Part shown: one piece after another, positions 37,801 through 44,640 of the stretch
Layout of the letters: each line of letters opens with the position of its first letter
How positions within the stretch are numbered: the stretch's first letter is position 1
NCBI GenBank assembly: GCA_030544215.1
Contig: JARZZO010000013.1
Span: 30,053,229 to 30,117,228, forward strand
DNA from: Zantedeschia hybrid cultivar
Taxonomy: Eukaryota > Streptophyta > Magnoliopsida > Alismatales > Araceae
Direction: 5' to 3'
DNA: 64,000 nucleotides
Made by a program: the position numbers and the translations under genes
The notes under the pieces: generated by a model
Database searches by the model: none
What the model was told of the DNA's origin: nothing
The model's input: the letters and a program-made list of their open reading frames with translations, nothing else

Positions 37801-40734
37801 CGGTTCAAAAGTAGGATAAGCCCAGCCCACATGCCTTCACATGCATGCCTATCTCCGGAGACAGAAAGACCTCCCGCCAATACTGTTGGCACATCTGTCA
37901 GACTGTACCCCTTCTCCCCGACAACCACCGCAATAATTGACCTGCTATCGGTGAACCAGTTGAGAACCTTCACATTTGAGGCAAAAGCCAGACACTATGG
38001 AGGTAATCCACTCAACCTAAAGGAGGAATGCCAGAATCCTTGAAATCTTGAAGCAGACGTCTAGCACTTTGGTGTCCGGGTAAGTTCCCGTATAGGGTTC
38101 CCATCGTGAGAACTTGAGGAGGACTCCCGAGCTGGCCAGAGCTCCCAGGTTGACCACGACAACCACCGCAATAATTGACCTGCTATCGGTGAACCAGTTG
38201 AGAACCTTCACATTTGAGGCAAAAGCCAGACACTGGAGGTAATCCACTCAACCTAAAGGAGGAATGCCAGAATCCTTGAAATCTTGAAGCAGACGTCTAG
38301 CACTTTGGTGTCCGGGTAAGTTCCCGTATAGGGTTCCCATCGTGAGAACTTGAGGAGGACTCCCGAGCTGGCCAGAGCTCCCAGGTTGACCACCTCAGCT
38401 ACCCCCCCCTCCCTTTCCAACCAAAAAACCAGAACAGACAAGCAGAAAGTTATGATCTGAGATCCACTGCATCTCCCACCCTGCTGCAGTCTGAAACTAC
38501 AACACAGGATGACGAGGACACGGTTGGCATCAGCACTGCCCTCCAGCACTGAGTCTCGAACACACCTGAAGATCCAATGCAGCCTGTCCTCCAGCCTATT
38601 ACAGGAGGATCTCAACCCTCTGCCATCCTGAAGCAGTTCATGTAGCCCCCCCCAAGAGGGCCGCAGAACTCCTCCAGGTCTCACTGGACTGCGGAGGACA
38701 TCTGCGCGAGAGCGTCTCCTCCCCAGTGGGCAAAACCTCCTGAAGTGGCTTACAAGTTACAACAGCGCTGCACCTCCTGAAGGATTGACACGGATCAGCC
38801 GATTCAATCGATGTTTGCCCGAACTGCTCTGCTCCCAATCTGGCCTCAGACAATACCTGATTGGCTAGGATCAGCTGGATCGGCCAATCTGGTGCAGGAT
38901 CGACCCGCTGGATCAGCCATTCTAGCCGATCCCAACTAGCTTTTGGGCTCGAACTCTAGCATGTGTTGGAGAGCCTCCAATGGCTGGTTGGATTTGAGGT
39001 TCGTTAGAGGGATATAAATAGCCCACATATGGCCATTCCTACCTCCATATCAACCCATCCTCACTCCTCTGTCTGAACACACTCTCTTTCTCTCTCTAAC
39101 TTTCTTTTTCAATCTTCACTTCCTCCAATTTTGCTCTTGCAAGTTCTCCTTTGCTTTTAAATATCTTTTTCTTCCGTCCTAATTGTCTTCATACATTGTA
39201 ACGTACATTTTTATATTTTTGAAACTTTTTCCCATATTTTTTTAGATTTTTTTTTCATGCACCTTGTGAACGTGGAAAGTGGGATCATGCTTGTTTGGCT
39301 CGGGATCGATCTGGATCGGATAGGATTGGCTGTTCCAATTGGTCAGACCTGGACCGATCCATACATGATCCCCGATCCTTGGGCTAGTCCAGCTCTTGAG
39401 ATCTTGACCCACACACTATACAGACTAGGCCTCAGACTGCTGCTGTGGCTTGTCATTTTTGTTATAACTAATAGTAATACTTCATATATTAAACATAAAA
39501 TGGAAATTCTATAATCCTATGGCTTGGGCCTCGCTATGACCTAGCCAACAAAAGAATCCATAAATATCATATTTATTACTTAGTTACCGAATATGTGAGT
39601 ATATACTTTATGAAATATAAGTAATATCTTAACTGGCCTTTTGGGCCTTGGCCAGCAATGTTTATGTGCGGGCTGAACCCATTTATTTTCATGGTTGGGC
39701 CTGTTTTAATTGGGCTGGGCCTGTCGTGCCTTTGGGACAGTGGCATATTACACCCCTCTGTGGGTGAGGCACAACTTTATTAGTCAGGTCAAGATATGGT
39801 TCTGCATTACAGTCATAATTACAAGATGTGGTAGGTGTCTACTTCTTTCCCTCCAACACTTAGCATGTGGATTATGGGATCTAGCCTCTCTTTACCTTTT
39901 GTAGGAAGGGCAGAGATATCCAGATGCCCGTCCTTTCTCAACTTGGTTATTATTGCCTCTCTTTCATTTCCAGTCTTTAACTACTAATAGAAAAAAGAAA
40001 GTAAAGGTTGAACAATTCAGGATAGTCAGGGCATGCACAGTAGTTACAGGAAGCACAGACCCACAAAACATACCCACTAATTTTAATGAGGTAAAACAGT
40101 GGACAAACAAAGAAATCCTTCTCCTTGGGGAAGAAAAGACGATTATAATTACAAAGTGAATTTTCTCCACCCCTTCACCCTTTAAGAGAGAATTGAGTCA
40201 TCTGTAGAATGACTCTAGAGACCAGATCCACTTTTCCATGAGTATGATTATCCCTTTCATGATTTCAAATGGGACTCAGCACTCTGAAAAGCTGTGTAGA
40301 AGTACCGGTGAGAACTTTAGCTAATAAATAATGCCTCGTGACGCAACACCCTTGACAGTAATGCCAAATTTCTTTCCTCCTTTAGACCCTGCATCCACTA
40401 AATGATTCTTTATGCCTATGTTGAATAATAAACAGTCAGCAATGGCTGGCTTGCTTGTTAAACAATGTTGTGCACGGTCACATGCCGATGATAAATCGTA
40501 AAAAATGTAGCAACATGAGCTCAAAATTCCTCTTAATTTTTGTTGGTGTTGACATGGGTAATTTGTTGATCAGCCTACCAGAAGGTTAAAAAAATAAGGT
40601 CATATGCTTCATTCTTTTATTGCAAGATGTAAATTCAAATTAATGCCTGTTGGATGGTCTAATGTGCCACATTGTTATGATAATTGACAGCATCGGGGAA
40701 TATCCGCCAACTCTACTGTCTCCAGGGCGATTGA
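581..40734 (+). CDS. TBCCD1: TBCC domain-containing protein 1, C-terminal six exons (5' part outside window)
   Basis: The joined exons 581-685, 14729-14869, 27024-27227, 27486-27578, 27898-28009 and 40691-40734 give 232 residues and a TGA stop at 40732-40734. The first two exons carry the beta-helical TBCC/CAP repeats (motifs such as YILAPLRYATIYGCSDAT and RVEHCERVQVIAAARHICI), followed by the plant TBCCD1 tail (WNEPLVLG, VDPHDSLSHPAGVSDVQ, DPDQFTNFL, HFKDWLYASGNIRQLYC). The family is related to tubulin-folding cofactor C; in animals and algae TBCCD1 acts at the centrosome/basal body and in organelle positioning, and the plant role is little known. All five introns are GT-AG (14043, 12154, 258, 319 and 12681 bp) and all joins are in frame; the last intron splits a codon (G|CA, Ala). 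The N-terminal half must lie upstream of base 1. I see no frameshift or stop, so the gene looks functional. Identification rests on remembered family sequence. Confidence 0.9.
686..1920 (+). other. start of 14-kb TBCCD1 intron, unannotated
   Basis: Unique-looking AT-rich intron sequence. Only a short A-run (near 1287) stands out. No repeat or ORF could be supported. Confidence 0.5.
1930..2030 (+). mobile_element. RTE-type LINE 3'-end fragment
   Basis: The stretch ending ATTCATGTAGCTGACCCGAA then TAGTGGGTTAGGCTCCGATGGTGGTG resembles the conserved 3' terminus of plant RTE LINEs, and it parallels the better-preserved copy at 61630-61710 (ATTCATGTAGCCGACCCCAG, GTTGGGATAAGGCTTTGATG). The upstream boundary is unclear; only about 100 bp seem related. 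Confidence 0.5.
2031..2093. repeat. (AT)n microsatellite
   Basis: About 31 uninterrupted AT dinucleotides, directly after the RTE 3' end and 3 bp before the target duplication of the MITE that starts at 2104. Confidence 0.98.
2104..3292. mobile_element. 1.2-kb hAT-type MITE (CTATGTTATCAAAGGCG family), copy 1
   Basis: The element begins CTATGTTATCAAAGGCG and ends CGCCTCTGACTACATAG, whose reverse complement CTATGTAGTCAGAGGCG forms the terminal inverted repeat. Flanks are ACACAGCC (2096-2103) and ACACAACC (3293-3300), a 7/8 match as expected for an 8-bp hAT target duplication. The interior has a GC-rich block (2120-2540), a CT-microsatellite-rich block (2550-2995) and an AT-rich block with (TA)n near 3175-3200. 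No transposase is encoded, so it is non-autonomous. A close full-length relative lies at 30440-31651. Confidence 0.88.
3301..4060. other. intron sequence without recognised features
   Basis: No transposon terminus, protein similarity or strong repeat was recognised here. It lies between the MITE and the first traces of LINE-1. Confidence 0.4.
4060..8655 (+). mobile_element. L1-like LINE-1, degenerate (ORF1 remnant, EN, RT, zf-RVT)
   Basis: Sense-strand order is that of plant L1 LINEs. A worn ORF1 and linker (about 4060-4850) comes first. An APE-type endonuclease follows at 4851-5560 (NIRGLNG, LQEIKM, LVYGPH, LGDFNCV). The reverse transcriptase is at about 6150-7300 (LPGPDGF, FRPISLLNGCYKII, KLDFEKAYDRISW, GLRQGDPMSP, then FADD at 6865). 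A C-terminal zinc-binding zf-RVT domain lies at 7663-8460 (CKINLFLWKIALGRLPT, then CYFCARFIEEADHMFRHC). A 3' UTR with a perfect hairpin (8488-8512) ends in a short A-run near 8655. Several frameshifts and stops (for example the Trp of the first EN motif is TGA near 4855, and frame changes occur near 5435, 6060, 6765 and 7303) make it dead. The 5' boundary is uncertain. Confidence 0.85.
8488..8512 (+). other. perfect hairpin in LINE-1 3' UTR
   Basis: ATATCTTATC (8488-8497), loop TTCTT, GATAAGATAT (8503-8512): a 10-bp perfect stem 28 bases after the zf-RVT stop codon. In some LINEs a 3'-terminal RNA hairpin is bound by the element's RT; that role is inferred here. Confidence 0.6.
8656..12320 (-). 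mobile_element. L1-like LINE-2, degenerate, internally deleted, 3'-truncated
   Basis: Read on the minus strand, ORF1 (12319 to about 10260) has two CCHC zinc knuckles (CFRCLEKGHFAGGC; CWKCKRIGHRSFAC) at about 12130-12040. It is followed directly by the sequence upstream of the reverse transcriptase, then the RT: FRPISLLNGPY near 9930, KLDFNKAYDSV near 9740, GLRQGDPLSPYLF near 9570, YADD near 9440, ending with KWLWEVLNHNELLWKRI near 8840. The APE endonuclease expected between ORF1 and RT is absent, so about 1 kb or more was deleted near 10260. The zf-RVT domain and 3' UTR are missing at the junction with LINE-1. A 169-bp MITE sits in ORF1. Confidence 0.82.
11687..11855. mobile_element. 169-bp GTACCGG-rich MITE inserted in LINE-2 ORF1
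   Basis: The element starts ATGGTTGGCAGTAC and ends GTACTGCCATCCAT (imperfect terminal inverted repeats). It is flanked on both sides by a perfect 8-bp duplication GATTGTAC (11679-11686 and 11856-11863), the hAT hallmark. The interior is a chain of GGTACCGG/CCGATACCGG palindromic motifs. Removing one duplication plus the element restores continuous LINE ORF1 protein around VQSLKNKL. Confidence 0.88.
12717..12868 (+). mobile_element. tRNA-derived SINE, Au-type
   Basis: The body has an A-box-like TGGTGCAATGG (about 12728-12738) and a B-box-like GGTTTCAAATCC (12766-12777). The middle (GTTGCTCCACTGTGACCTGG, then GGAAACAACCTCTT with a GCAAAAA stretch) and a T-rich end (CTCTCCTTT) match what I remember of the Au SINE family widespread in angiosperms. 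No clear target duplication was seen, so the ends are approximate. Confidence 0.8.
12869..14728 (+). other. TBCCD1 intron, no recognised features
   Basis: Mostly unique-looking intron. Open frames at 13119-13448 and 14125-14385 carry no family motif and have no splice or coding support. Confidence 0.4.
14729..14869 (+). CDS. TBCCD1: TBCCD1 exon (TBCC beta-helix repeats)
   Basis: Forty-seven codons, AVRVEHCERVQVIAAARHIC to LGDNHKLQ, between acceptor ttacag and donor CAG|gtataa, phase 0 to 0. It follows a 14-kb intron and continues the beta-helix of the previous exon without a gap relative to the family. Confidence 0.92.
17161..18843. mobile_element. probable solo LTR inside the hAT element
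   Basis: The 1683-bp segment begins TG (TGCTAGTTTTTGGG) and ends CA (GATCCCAACA), and is flanked by the 5-bp direct repeat TGAAG at 17156-17160 and 18844-18848. It has LTR-like content: a TATATAAA box at about 18452, followed by a C/T-rich region, and a T-rich TTTTGTTTTATGTTCTTCCG segment near its end. No gag/pol and no second LTR occur nearby. Orientation would be +, if the TATA box is real. The weakly matching start keeps confidence moderate. Confidence 0.62.
19944..21966 (-). pseudogene. hAT (Ac/RICESLEEPER-like) transposase, few disablements
   Basis: Reading minus strand: a BED zinc finger (KCNYCG with a later HLNMRC, about 21900-21790), then the RNase-H-like catalytic region (TTDTW with the first Asp near 21450; ITIDNASSND with the second Asp near 21270; the hAT signature CMAHIMNL near 21170), a central insertion domain, and the C-terminal dimerisation region (STVALESAFSTGGRVL with the catalytic Glu near 20140, then a DFRSYLSPK-like stretch). 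The frame 20391-21488 alone is 365 codons open. Disablements seen: a frame change in the BED region near 21915, TGA near 21692, a frame change at an A/T run near 21490, and TGA in place of Trp near 20230. Related proteins act in the nucleus and cut at the terminal repeats; this copy cannot make a full protein as it stands. Confidence 0.85.
22340..22470. repeat. short imperfect tandem repeats in hAT element
   Basis: The motif AAAGTGGGCTGGCTT appears three times (near 22361, 22395, 22440), twice preceded by GACTACA. They lie between the transposase start and the GC-rich leader. Confidence 0.7.
23290..23760 (-). repeat. GC-rich block with ~68-bp tandem repeats in hAT leader
   Basis: The unit containing CGGCGAGGGAGGCCGATCTG plus CTTGAGAGGGAGTT recurs (starts near 23490 and 23558, with a further partial copy). 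The block is far richer in G+C than the rest of the element and lies upstream of the transposase start. Open frames across it (for example 23217-23744) are Pro/Ser-rich and have no recognisable domain, so I do not call them genes. Confidence 0.6.
24576..27023 (+). other. rest of 12-kb TBCCD1 intron
   Basis: Apart from a 76-bp tandem duplication at 25795-25940, no transposon terminus, protein similarity or RNA gene was recognised. Confidence 0.4.
25795..25940. repeat. 76-bp tandem duplication
   Basis: AATGGAATCATGGTGGAGTT and the following sequence occur at 25795 and again at 25871, nearly identical (GTTGAGAAGG versus GTTGATAAGG). The second unit diverges after 25940. Confidence 0.93.
27024..27227 (+). 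CDS. TBCCD1: TBCCD1 exon
   Basis: Sixty-eight codons, VAPYNTFYSQLNEHM to DPDQFTNFL, between acceptor ccacag and donor TTG|gtatgc, phase 0 to 0. It contains the conserved plant TBCCD1 segment with the DPHDSLSHPAGVSD motif. Confidence 0.92.
27486..27578 (+). CDS. TBCCD1: TBCCD1 exon
   Basis: Thirty-one codons, IPSWFGGESAQPTKDNPFQL to ASQKRR, between acceptor tgtag and donor CGT|gtatga. It is separated from the preceding exon by a 258-bp intron of ordinary size, unlike the large introns elsewhere in the gene. Confidence 0.9.
27898..28009 (+). CDS. TBCCD1: TBCCD1 exon (phase-1 donor)
   Basis: Thirty-seven codons plus one base, HLVLDDIQRAIREAQLEEN to HFKDWLY, followed by G|gtaac. The split codon is completed as GCA 12.7 kb downstream at 40691. 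The acceptor is tctgtag. Confidence 0.9.
28241..28441. mobile_element. ~200-bp GTACCGG-type MITE, second copy
   Basis: The left part GGATGGCAGGCAGTATCG and right end CTGCCAACCAT are inverted relatives of the termini of the 11687-11855 element. The interior shares GGTACGTATCGG and CCGGTACC motifs. AATTGGTT flanks both sides (28233-28240 and 28442-28449), consistent with an 8-bp target duplication, although the exact left end is uncertain by a few bases. Confidence 0.7.
28450..30439 (+). other. 12.7-kb TBCCD1 intron, unassigned part
   Basis: No recognisable element ends. Short open frames on both strands (for example 28981-29283 and 29025-29222) show no domain I can name and may be worn transposon remains. 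Confidence 0.35.
30440..31651. mobile_element. 1.2-kb hAT-type MITE (CTATGTTATCAAAGGCG family), copy 2
   Basis: The ends CTATGTTATCAAAG and CGCCTCTGACTACATAG match copy 1 at 2104-3292. A perfect 8-bp duplication TGTATATT flanks it (30432-30439 and 31652-31659). The interior is collinear with copy 1: GC-rich block including GACCCGGCCCAAAGGGC and AACCCTAGCCCTCAAG, a (TC)n-rich block (30885-31365), then a shared tail beginning ATTATGGTGGGTTTAATTAG. Confidence 0.92.
31762..31832. repeat. (GA)n microsatellite
   Basis: About 35 uninterrupted GA dinucleotides. It lies just upstream of a T-run and G-run (31870-31891). Confidence 0.98.
32205..32725. mobile_element. 0.5-kb hAT-type MITE (CTAYGTAGTCAGAGG family), copy 3
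   Basis: The ends are CTACGTAGTCAGAGG and TTAATAACATAG, the latter the reverse complement of CTATGTTATTAA. A perfect 8-bp target duplication CTCCCCAG is at 32197-32204 and 32726-32733. It is inserted in the 3' part of LINE-4. The interior keeps GCCTAGGCGA-type ends but has an AT-rich centre instead of the CT block of the 1.2-kb form. Confidence 0.93.
32973..33176. repeat. 102-bp tandem duplication in LINE-4 zf-RVT region
   Basis: A unit starting AAGCGGGCAAGTCTG (32973) recurs as AAGCGGTCAAGTCTG (33075), with several substitutions between units. The length, 34 codons exactly, keeps reading frame, and the encoded motif KSPLKVKVLVWQITLG appears twice. Confidence 0.88.
34042..34564. mobile_element. 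0.5-kb hAT-type MITE, copy 4
   Basis: The ends CTACGTAGTCAGAGG and CGCCTTTGATAACATAG mark the same family. It interrupts LINE-4 exactly within the LGLPL/RCRDW motif of the RT C-terminal region. The expected 8-bp duplication is worn: GTCCCAGT versus GCCTTGGT, with only transitions between them. Confidence 0.85.
37000..38760. other. GC-richer stretch upstream of LINE-4 with a 238-bp tandem duplication
   Basis: This may be the ORF1/5' part of LINE-4 or another worn element. Open minus frames such as 38253-38684 and 37635-37973 share the segment KVLNWFTDSRSIIAVV because of the duplication. I do not recognise a family, and no terminus is defined. Confidence 0.4.
37920..38393. repeat. 238-bp near-perfect tandem duplication
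   Basis: Unit 1 is 37920-38157 and unit 2 is 38158-38393, both starting GACAACCACCGCAATAATTG and ending GGTTGACCAC. The only difference I see is CACTATGGAGG versus CACTGGAGG, a 2-bp indel. Such identity points to a recent event or to an assembly artefact. Confidence 0.95.
38761..40690 (+). other. end of last TBCCD1 intron; GATCGG-rich patches
   Basis: GATCGGC/GATCAGC-rich patches at 38785-38935 and 39300-39395 flank a segment with TATAAATAG (39014) followed by a CT-rich leader-like stretch (39055-39110). This may be a worn promoter-bearing transposon, but I could not define ends. The remainder, 39430-40690, holds nothing recognised. Confidence 0.35.
40691..40734 (+). CDS. TBCCD1: TBCCD1 terminal exon with stop
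   Basis: After acceptor attgacag, the 44-base coding part reads (G)CA TCG GGG and on through SGNIRQLYCLQGD to TGA at 40732. This is the conserved C-terminus of plant TBCCD1, which makes the assignment secure even though the exon is tiny and 12.7 kb away from the previous one. Confidence 0.92.
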
Positions 40735-41116
40735 GCTTTCAAGATGACTCTTATTTGATCCAGCTCCTCAGGAGATTGTAAATTAACCATTGACGTCGCT
40801 TCAACAGATGTTCTTATATCTTCAATAGTCCAAAGGCTGCGAGCTACAGGGATCCAACAATGTGTACTTTACAATTGAGTGGTCCACGGACTACAGATTT
40901 TTAGTGTTTGTATGAAGTGCGATGTGAATATCTGCTAAACATCATGTTGTATTCTTTTGGTCTGTTCCAGTTCTGTTTTTAGATTAAGAGGTAGCCTGTT
41001 TTTGGATGAAGGGATTCTTAACCTGAGAATCGCAGCCGGATCATTGTTTAAGAGGGAAATCTTGTATCATGGTGCGAGTTGCACTATAATTGATTATTTT
41101 TTTCCTGAGCAATAAA
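40735..41116 (+). other. TBCCD1: TBCCD1 3' UTR (approximate), ending near AATAAA
   Basis: No coding signal is visible after the TGA. The first canonical AATAAA downstream lies at 41111-41116 (tgagcAATAAAcgac) after a T-rich stretch, so the transcript probably ends shortly after it. The end point is inferred; no cDNA evidence is available. Confidence 0.45.
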
Positions 41117-41629
41117 CGACTGGGATTTGAGGATTTCTTTACCTTTGAACTTTGCAATTGACATGGGGAAACTCGGGCATATGTCGGAATTCGTCTAATC
41201 GCAATGATTCACCAAGGATGGGAGTCTGTGAATTGGTCCTTTGGATTCCTTTTTAATATTCTTCTTTTTAAGGAGAGAGCATCTGAGCAGTAAAAATCCC
41301 CATGATCAGGTAGGGCATCCGAACAGTTTTAAGTACAAGTGATGACGTCTCTACATCTTGATACCTGAATATATTTAAATGGCAGTTAATAGGACCATTG
41401 CTCTTTTACGTTCAGAGACATGAGCATTTCTCCGTCTAGAGAGCAAAAATGAAAGCGATAACGAGTAGTGTTGGAAGACTGGGCAGAACGAATCACAGCT
41501 AAGAATATGAAATCTTCACACCAAAGTATCATGATGGTAGATAGAACAGATCTTGTAGTGGCGGCCGTGTATCCAAGGAGGCAAGCAGCCCTGGAGATCG
41601 TCGGGGGCGGCCTCCCTCATCTCTACCCT

Positions 41630-42055
41630 CACAGCATCGCCGTCATCGGTAGTGGTGGCACCGCCGGCCTGGTCGCCACGTGGGAGCTGCAGAGGGAAGG
41701 CCACAGTGCGGTCATCTTCGAGTGCCGCAGCAGCGTCGGGGGCACCTAGGTCTACGATGCTGATGTCGAGTCCGATCCCTTCGGTGCGAACCTTTCTAGG
41801 GAGGTCGTGTTGAGCAGCCTCTACGACTCCCTGCGCATGAGCCTTCCTAGGGAGTGCATGGGTTTCTAGTTGGACAACCCCTTCGTTGCCTGGGCCGGTG
41901 AGGGGTGAGACACCCGCCGCTTCCCCGGCCACCGGGAGGTTCTGTGCTACTTGGAGGGCTTCGCGGTGGATTTCGACCTTAACAAGCTAGTGCAGTTCGG
42001 GATAGAGGTGCTTGAGGTGGAGATGAACGGGACGGGAGCTGGCTGTCATGTGGGA
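41630..42055 (+). pseudogene. flavin-containing monooxygenase (FMO GS-OX-like) 5' fragment
   Basis: The frame reads SIAVIGSGGTAGLVATWELQ, then EGHSAVIFECRSSVGGT, i.e. the Rossmann FAD-binding start with GxGxxG-type GSGGTAG. It continues through VYDADVESDPF, SSLYDSLRMSLPRECMGF, FPGHREVL and DFDLNKLVQFGIEV, all typical of plant FMO N-termini. Three in-frame stops break it: TAG 41747-41749 (in place of Trp of the GGTWVYD-like motif), TAG 41867-41869 and TGA 41906-41908. Similarity fades after about 42055, so the NADPH site and the rest are missing. The piece is GC-rich in an AT-rich setting. Live relatives oxidise sulfur or nitrogen in small molecules in the cytosol/ER; this copy is dead. Confidence 0.85.
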
Positions 42056-42540
42056 CGAGATCTCTGGCCAGATCTAAGATCTCAACGAGCATATGGATAT
42101 GCAGCGTAGACTCAGGACAAAAGGTGATGTTCGACCGCTGCCAGCTTCACCATCACAACGTGTTCCGTCCTCGCGAAGACAACGGCGGCAGCACGGGGAA
42201 ACCCTCTTCTCACCGGAGACGTGGAGACCCCCTTCCGAAAGCCTGTGGGGGCGACACGACGACAAGGTGGGCAAGATGGGGTGGGGGCGATAAGCACCAT
42301 GGTTTGCAGCGGCCCTTCCTCCACTGTGATGGAGAGAGAGAGGGTCTAGAGGTGGATGGCGGGATGCTTGTGGGCTTACGGGCTTGGCTCGCCAGCCCGC
42401 ATGCCAGAAAAAGTCAGTTCGATTTTAACCCCACGGGCTTAAAGCTTCAGCCCGAATGTCAACCCGTTCTTGACCCAACCCAAAAGTCCACGGATCAGCC
42501 CGACCTCTTGGCAGCCCTATCTCATAGGCAGTAGCCGATC
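42056..42540. other. GC-rich tail after FMO relic
   Basis: Open frames on both strands (42093-42534) have no family motif. The final part (42370-42520) is rich in GGGCTT/AGCCCG and ends TTGGCAGCCCTA, which looks like a worn hAT-type terminus, but no partner end was found. Confidence 0.35.
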
Positions 42541-44640
42541 TCCGATAGAGTTTACGTTCTTTAATTGAGGTTTAGATTTGTCTACGTGAGTGAGAAGGCT
42601 CTATGCAAAGTTCGTACATTCCTTTCTTTTACATAGGAAGACAGTATAATTTGCAATTAAATTTAATCGGAGGGGGGACGCTGATCTAATCATCGAATTA
42701 GGGAGCGCATGCTAGCAACAATGGTGTGTGTAGAGCATTTGAACTAATTTGGTTGTTCCAAAGCTTGTAGTTGTCTAGAGCATTTGAACTTCCTAGTTGA
42801 ATCTATTGACTCAGTAATTCTCTACTAGAATAGGTGTTAAAAGATATCGAAACAATATATTTTCAAAGGTACAAGGGATATTCATATATCCACCCTGCAA
42901 CAATCTATCATAGTTAGGGATTAATCAAAGCAATCCAAACGATGTACCTATTCTGATGGAATCCAAGCAAAAAAGCCTAGATCTCATAAAGCACACAAAC
43001 TAGAAAAGATGACATGAATAAAAGCTGGCTATGCTCATTTTTCTTCATTCTATTTTTAGGAAAAATTATGAAAATAAGTATTGAATAGAGGCGCTAACTT
43101 CAAGATATCCAAAAAAAACATTGTACAAATTCATATCCAATTCTTTCTCACACGCTCTCCAACATACCCTCAATTATCTATGAACAGATTGTCCTAATTT
43201 AAATCTATTTAATGTATCTTTCATACCCTTGATCAAAAGATATCTAAAAGAGGCCCTTAGCTTATTGTAGTTATCCTGACACTAATATTAGCAAATATCA
43301 AGATTGGTTATTCCTCTCAAATTTGAAATTTAAATGAATCCCAAATTTTGTATGATTACTAAGAGAACACTAATGTCTAAACATAATCAATATTACTTTA
43401 GAATTTTACACATTAAGAATGCACAAGAAAAGTATAATTGTACTATTAATTATTCATAATTGACTCTAGGTCATCCATTTAGGATAGGGGTTCTACTATG
43501 CTTGATTTTACTAGACTACTTATATTTAGGTTTTTTTTTATGACATTAAAAGATCTTCAAAAATGGATGTCATATTCTAATATTCTCTATCCTTGATTTC
43601 TAGAAAATCTGTTTCAAAAAAAAAGAAAAAAAGATTGTGGAACCTTTGCCTCTATTAGAAATAATTTGTTTACAAAATTTTAAATAGTATTGTTTTATAT
43701 ATATATATATATATTAAATATTAGTCTCCTTTTTTATAATTATAAAAATCAAAGGCCTATTTTAGACATTAAATTTCAAAAGAGTTTTTTCTTGATATTT
43801 TGTAATATGAATGTCCTTTTTGATAATAAGAGAAAACTAAGGACCATCCCTTGTAGATATTTGGTAATGAAAGGTAGAAAATTCATGATACATATACTTA
43901 AACTAGATAATCTATTTCTGAAAGAGTTAAGAGCATTTGCAATAGTACATTAGAAAAAAAATTGAGACTTTTCATCTATTGATATAAATTTTATAAGGAA
44001 TGTTTTTTTTAAGGTTTTTTTAAAATTCAACATGCTCCAATTGAAGTTTTGAAAGTATCTTAGCCCTTTCCATTATTTTCCTTGTATTTGACCATGAAAT
44101 TAGTATTAGGGACCATTAATCCTAATCCATTAGGTTAAAGGTCTCAGTTCTCTAGATATTTCTATCAACAAATTGTCCAAAGCTACAACAATATTTTGAA
44201 TTGCGTCATCATGTCAATCTATTTTATTAGTTTTCGACTTGTTATATTTGTTCATATGATTGAGTATGCGACTTTTTTAATTGATGCTGAATTTAAGTAT
44301 GTCGATTTATGAATATTGCATAATCCAATACCATGATAGGGAGGTCCCAAATTCGAACCCCACAGGGGGGTGAAGGAGAGAAGAGGTGGAGACTTCCCTA
44401 ACTCACATTTGATCATCAAAGGATGTGGGCCAGAAGTTTGCCGATCTTAGAAAAACATGATGTTTGGGTTAGGATGTCTATTAGGCTTGAATCTAGGACC
44501 TCTTACACTTCTCGTAGACCTAAGTATCACTATGCTAGATTTCTTGTTATAAAAAAAAAAAAAAAATCAAAGGATGGTTGTGACATAATATAGTAAATAA
44601 TATTTTTGCGATATATCATTAAGATTAAAGGTAAAATGTC
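42541..44640. other. AT-rich intergenic DNA; one A-tailed segment
   Basis: Mostly featureless. The segment 44330-44565 contains TTCGAACCCC and GGCTTGAATCTAGGACCTC and ends in a run of about 16 A residues (44550-44565), suggesting a short retroposed element. I could not assign a family or find flanking duplications. Confidence 0.35.

Noticed and set aside
37635..38247. Repeated KVLNWFTDSRSI segment considered as an RNase H domain
   Set aside because: It is repeated only because of the 238-bp duplication, and the acidic catalytic set of RNase H is not visible around it.
42093..42534. GC-rich frames as continuation of the FMO gene
   Set aside because: No FMO motif (NADPH-binding GxGxSG or FATGY) appears in any frame.
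44340..44565. Possible SINE with TTCGAACCCC and A-run
   Set aside because: The B-box-like word reads on the strand opposite to the A-tail, and no A-box or target duplication was found.
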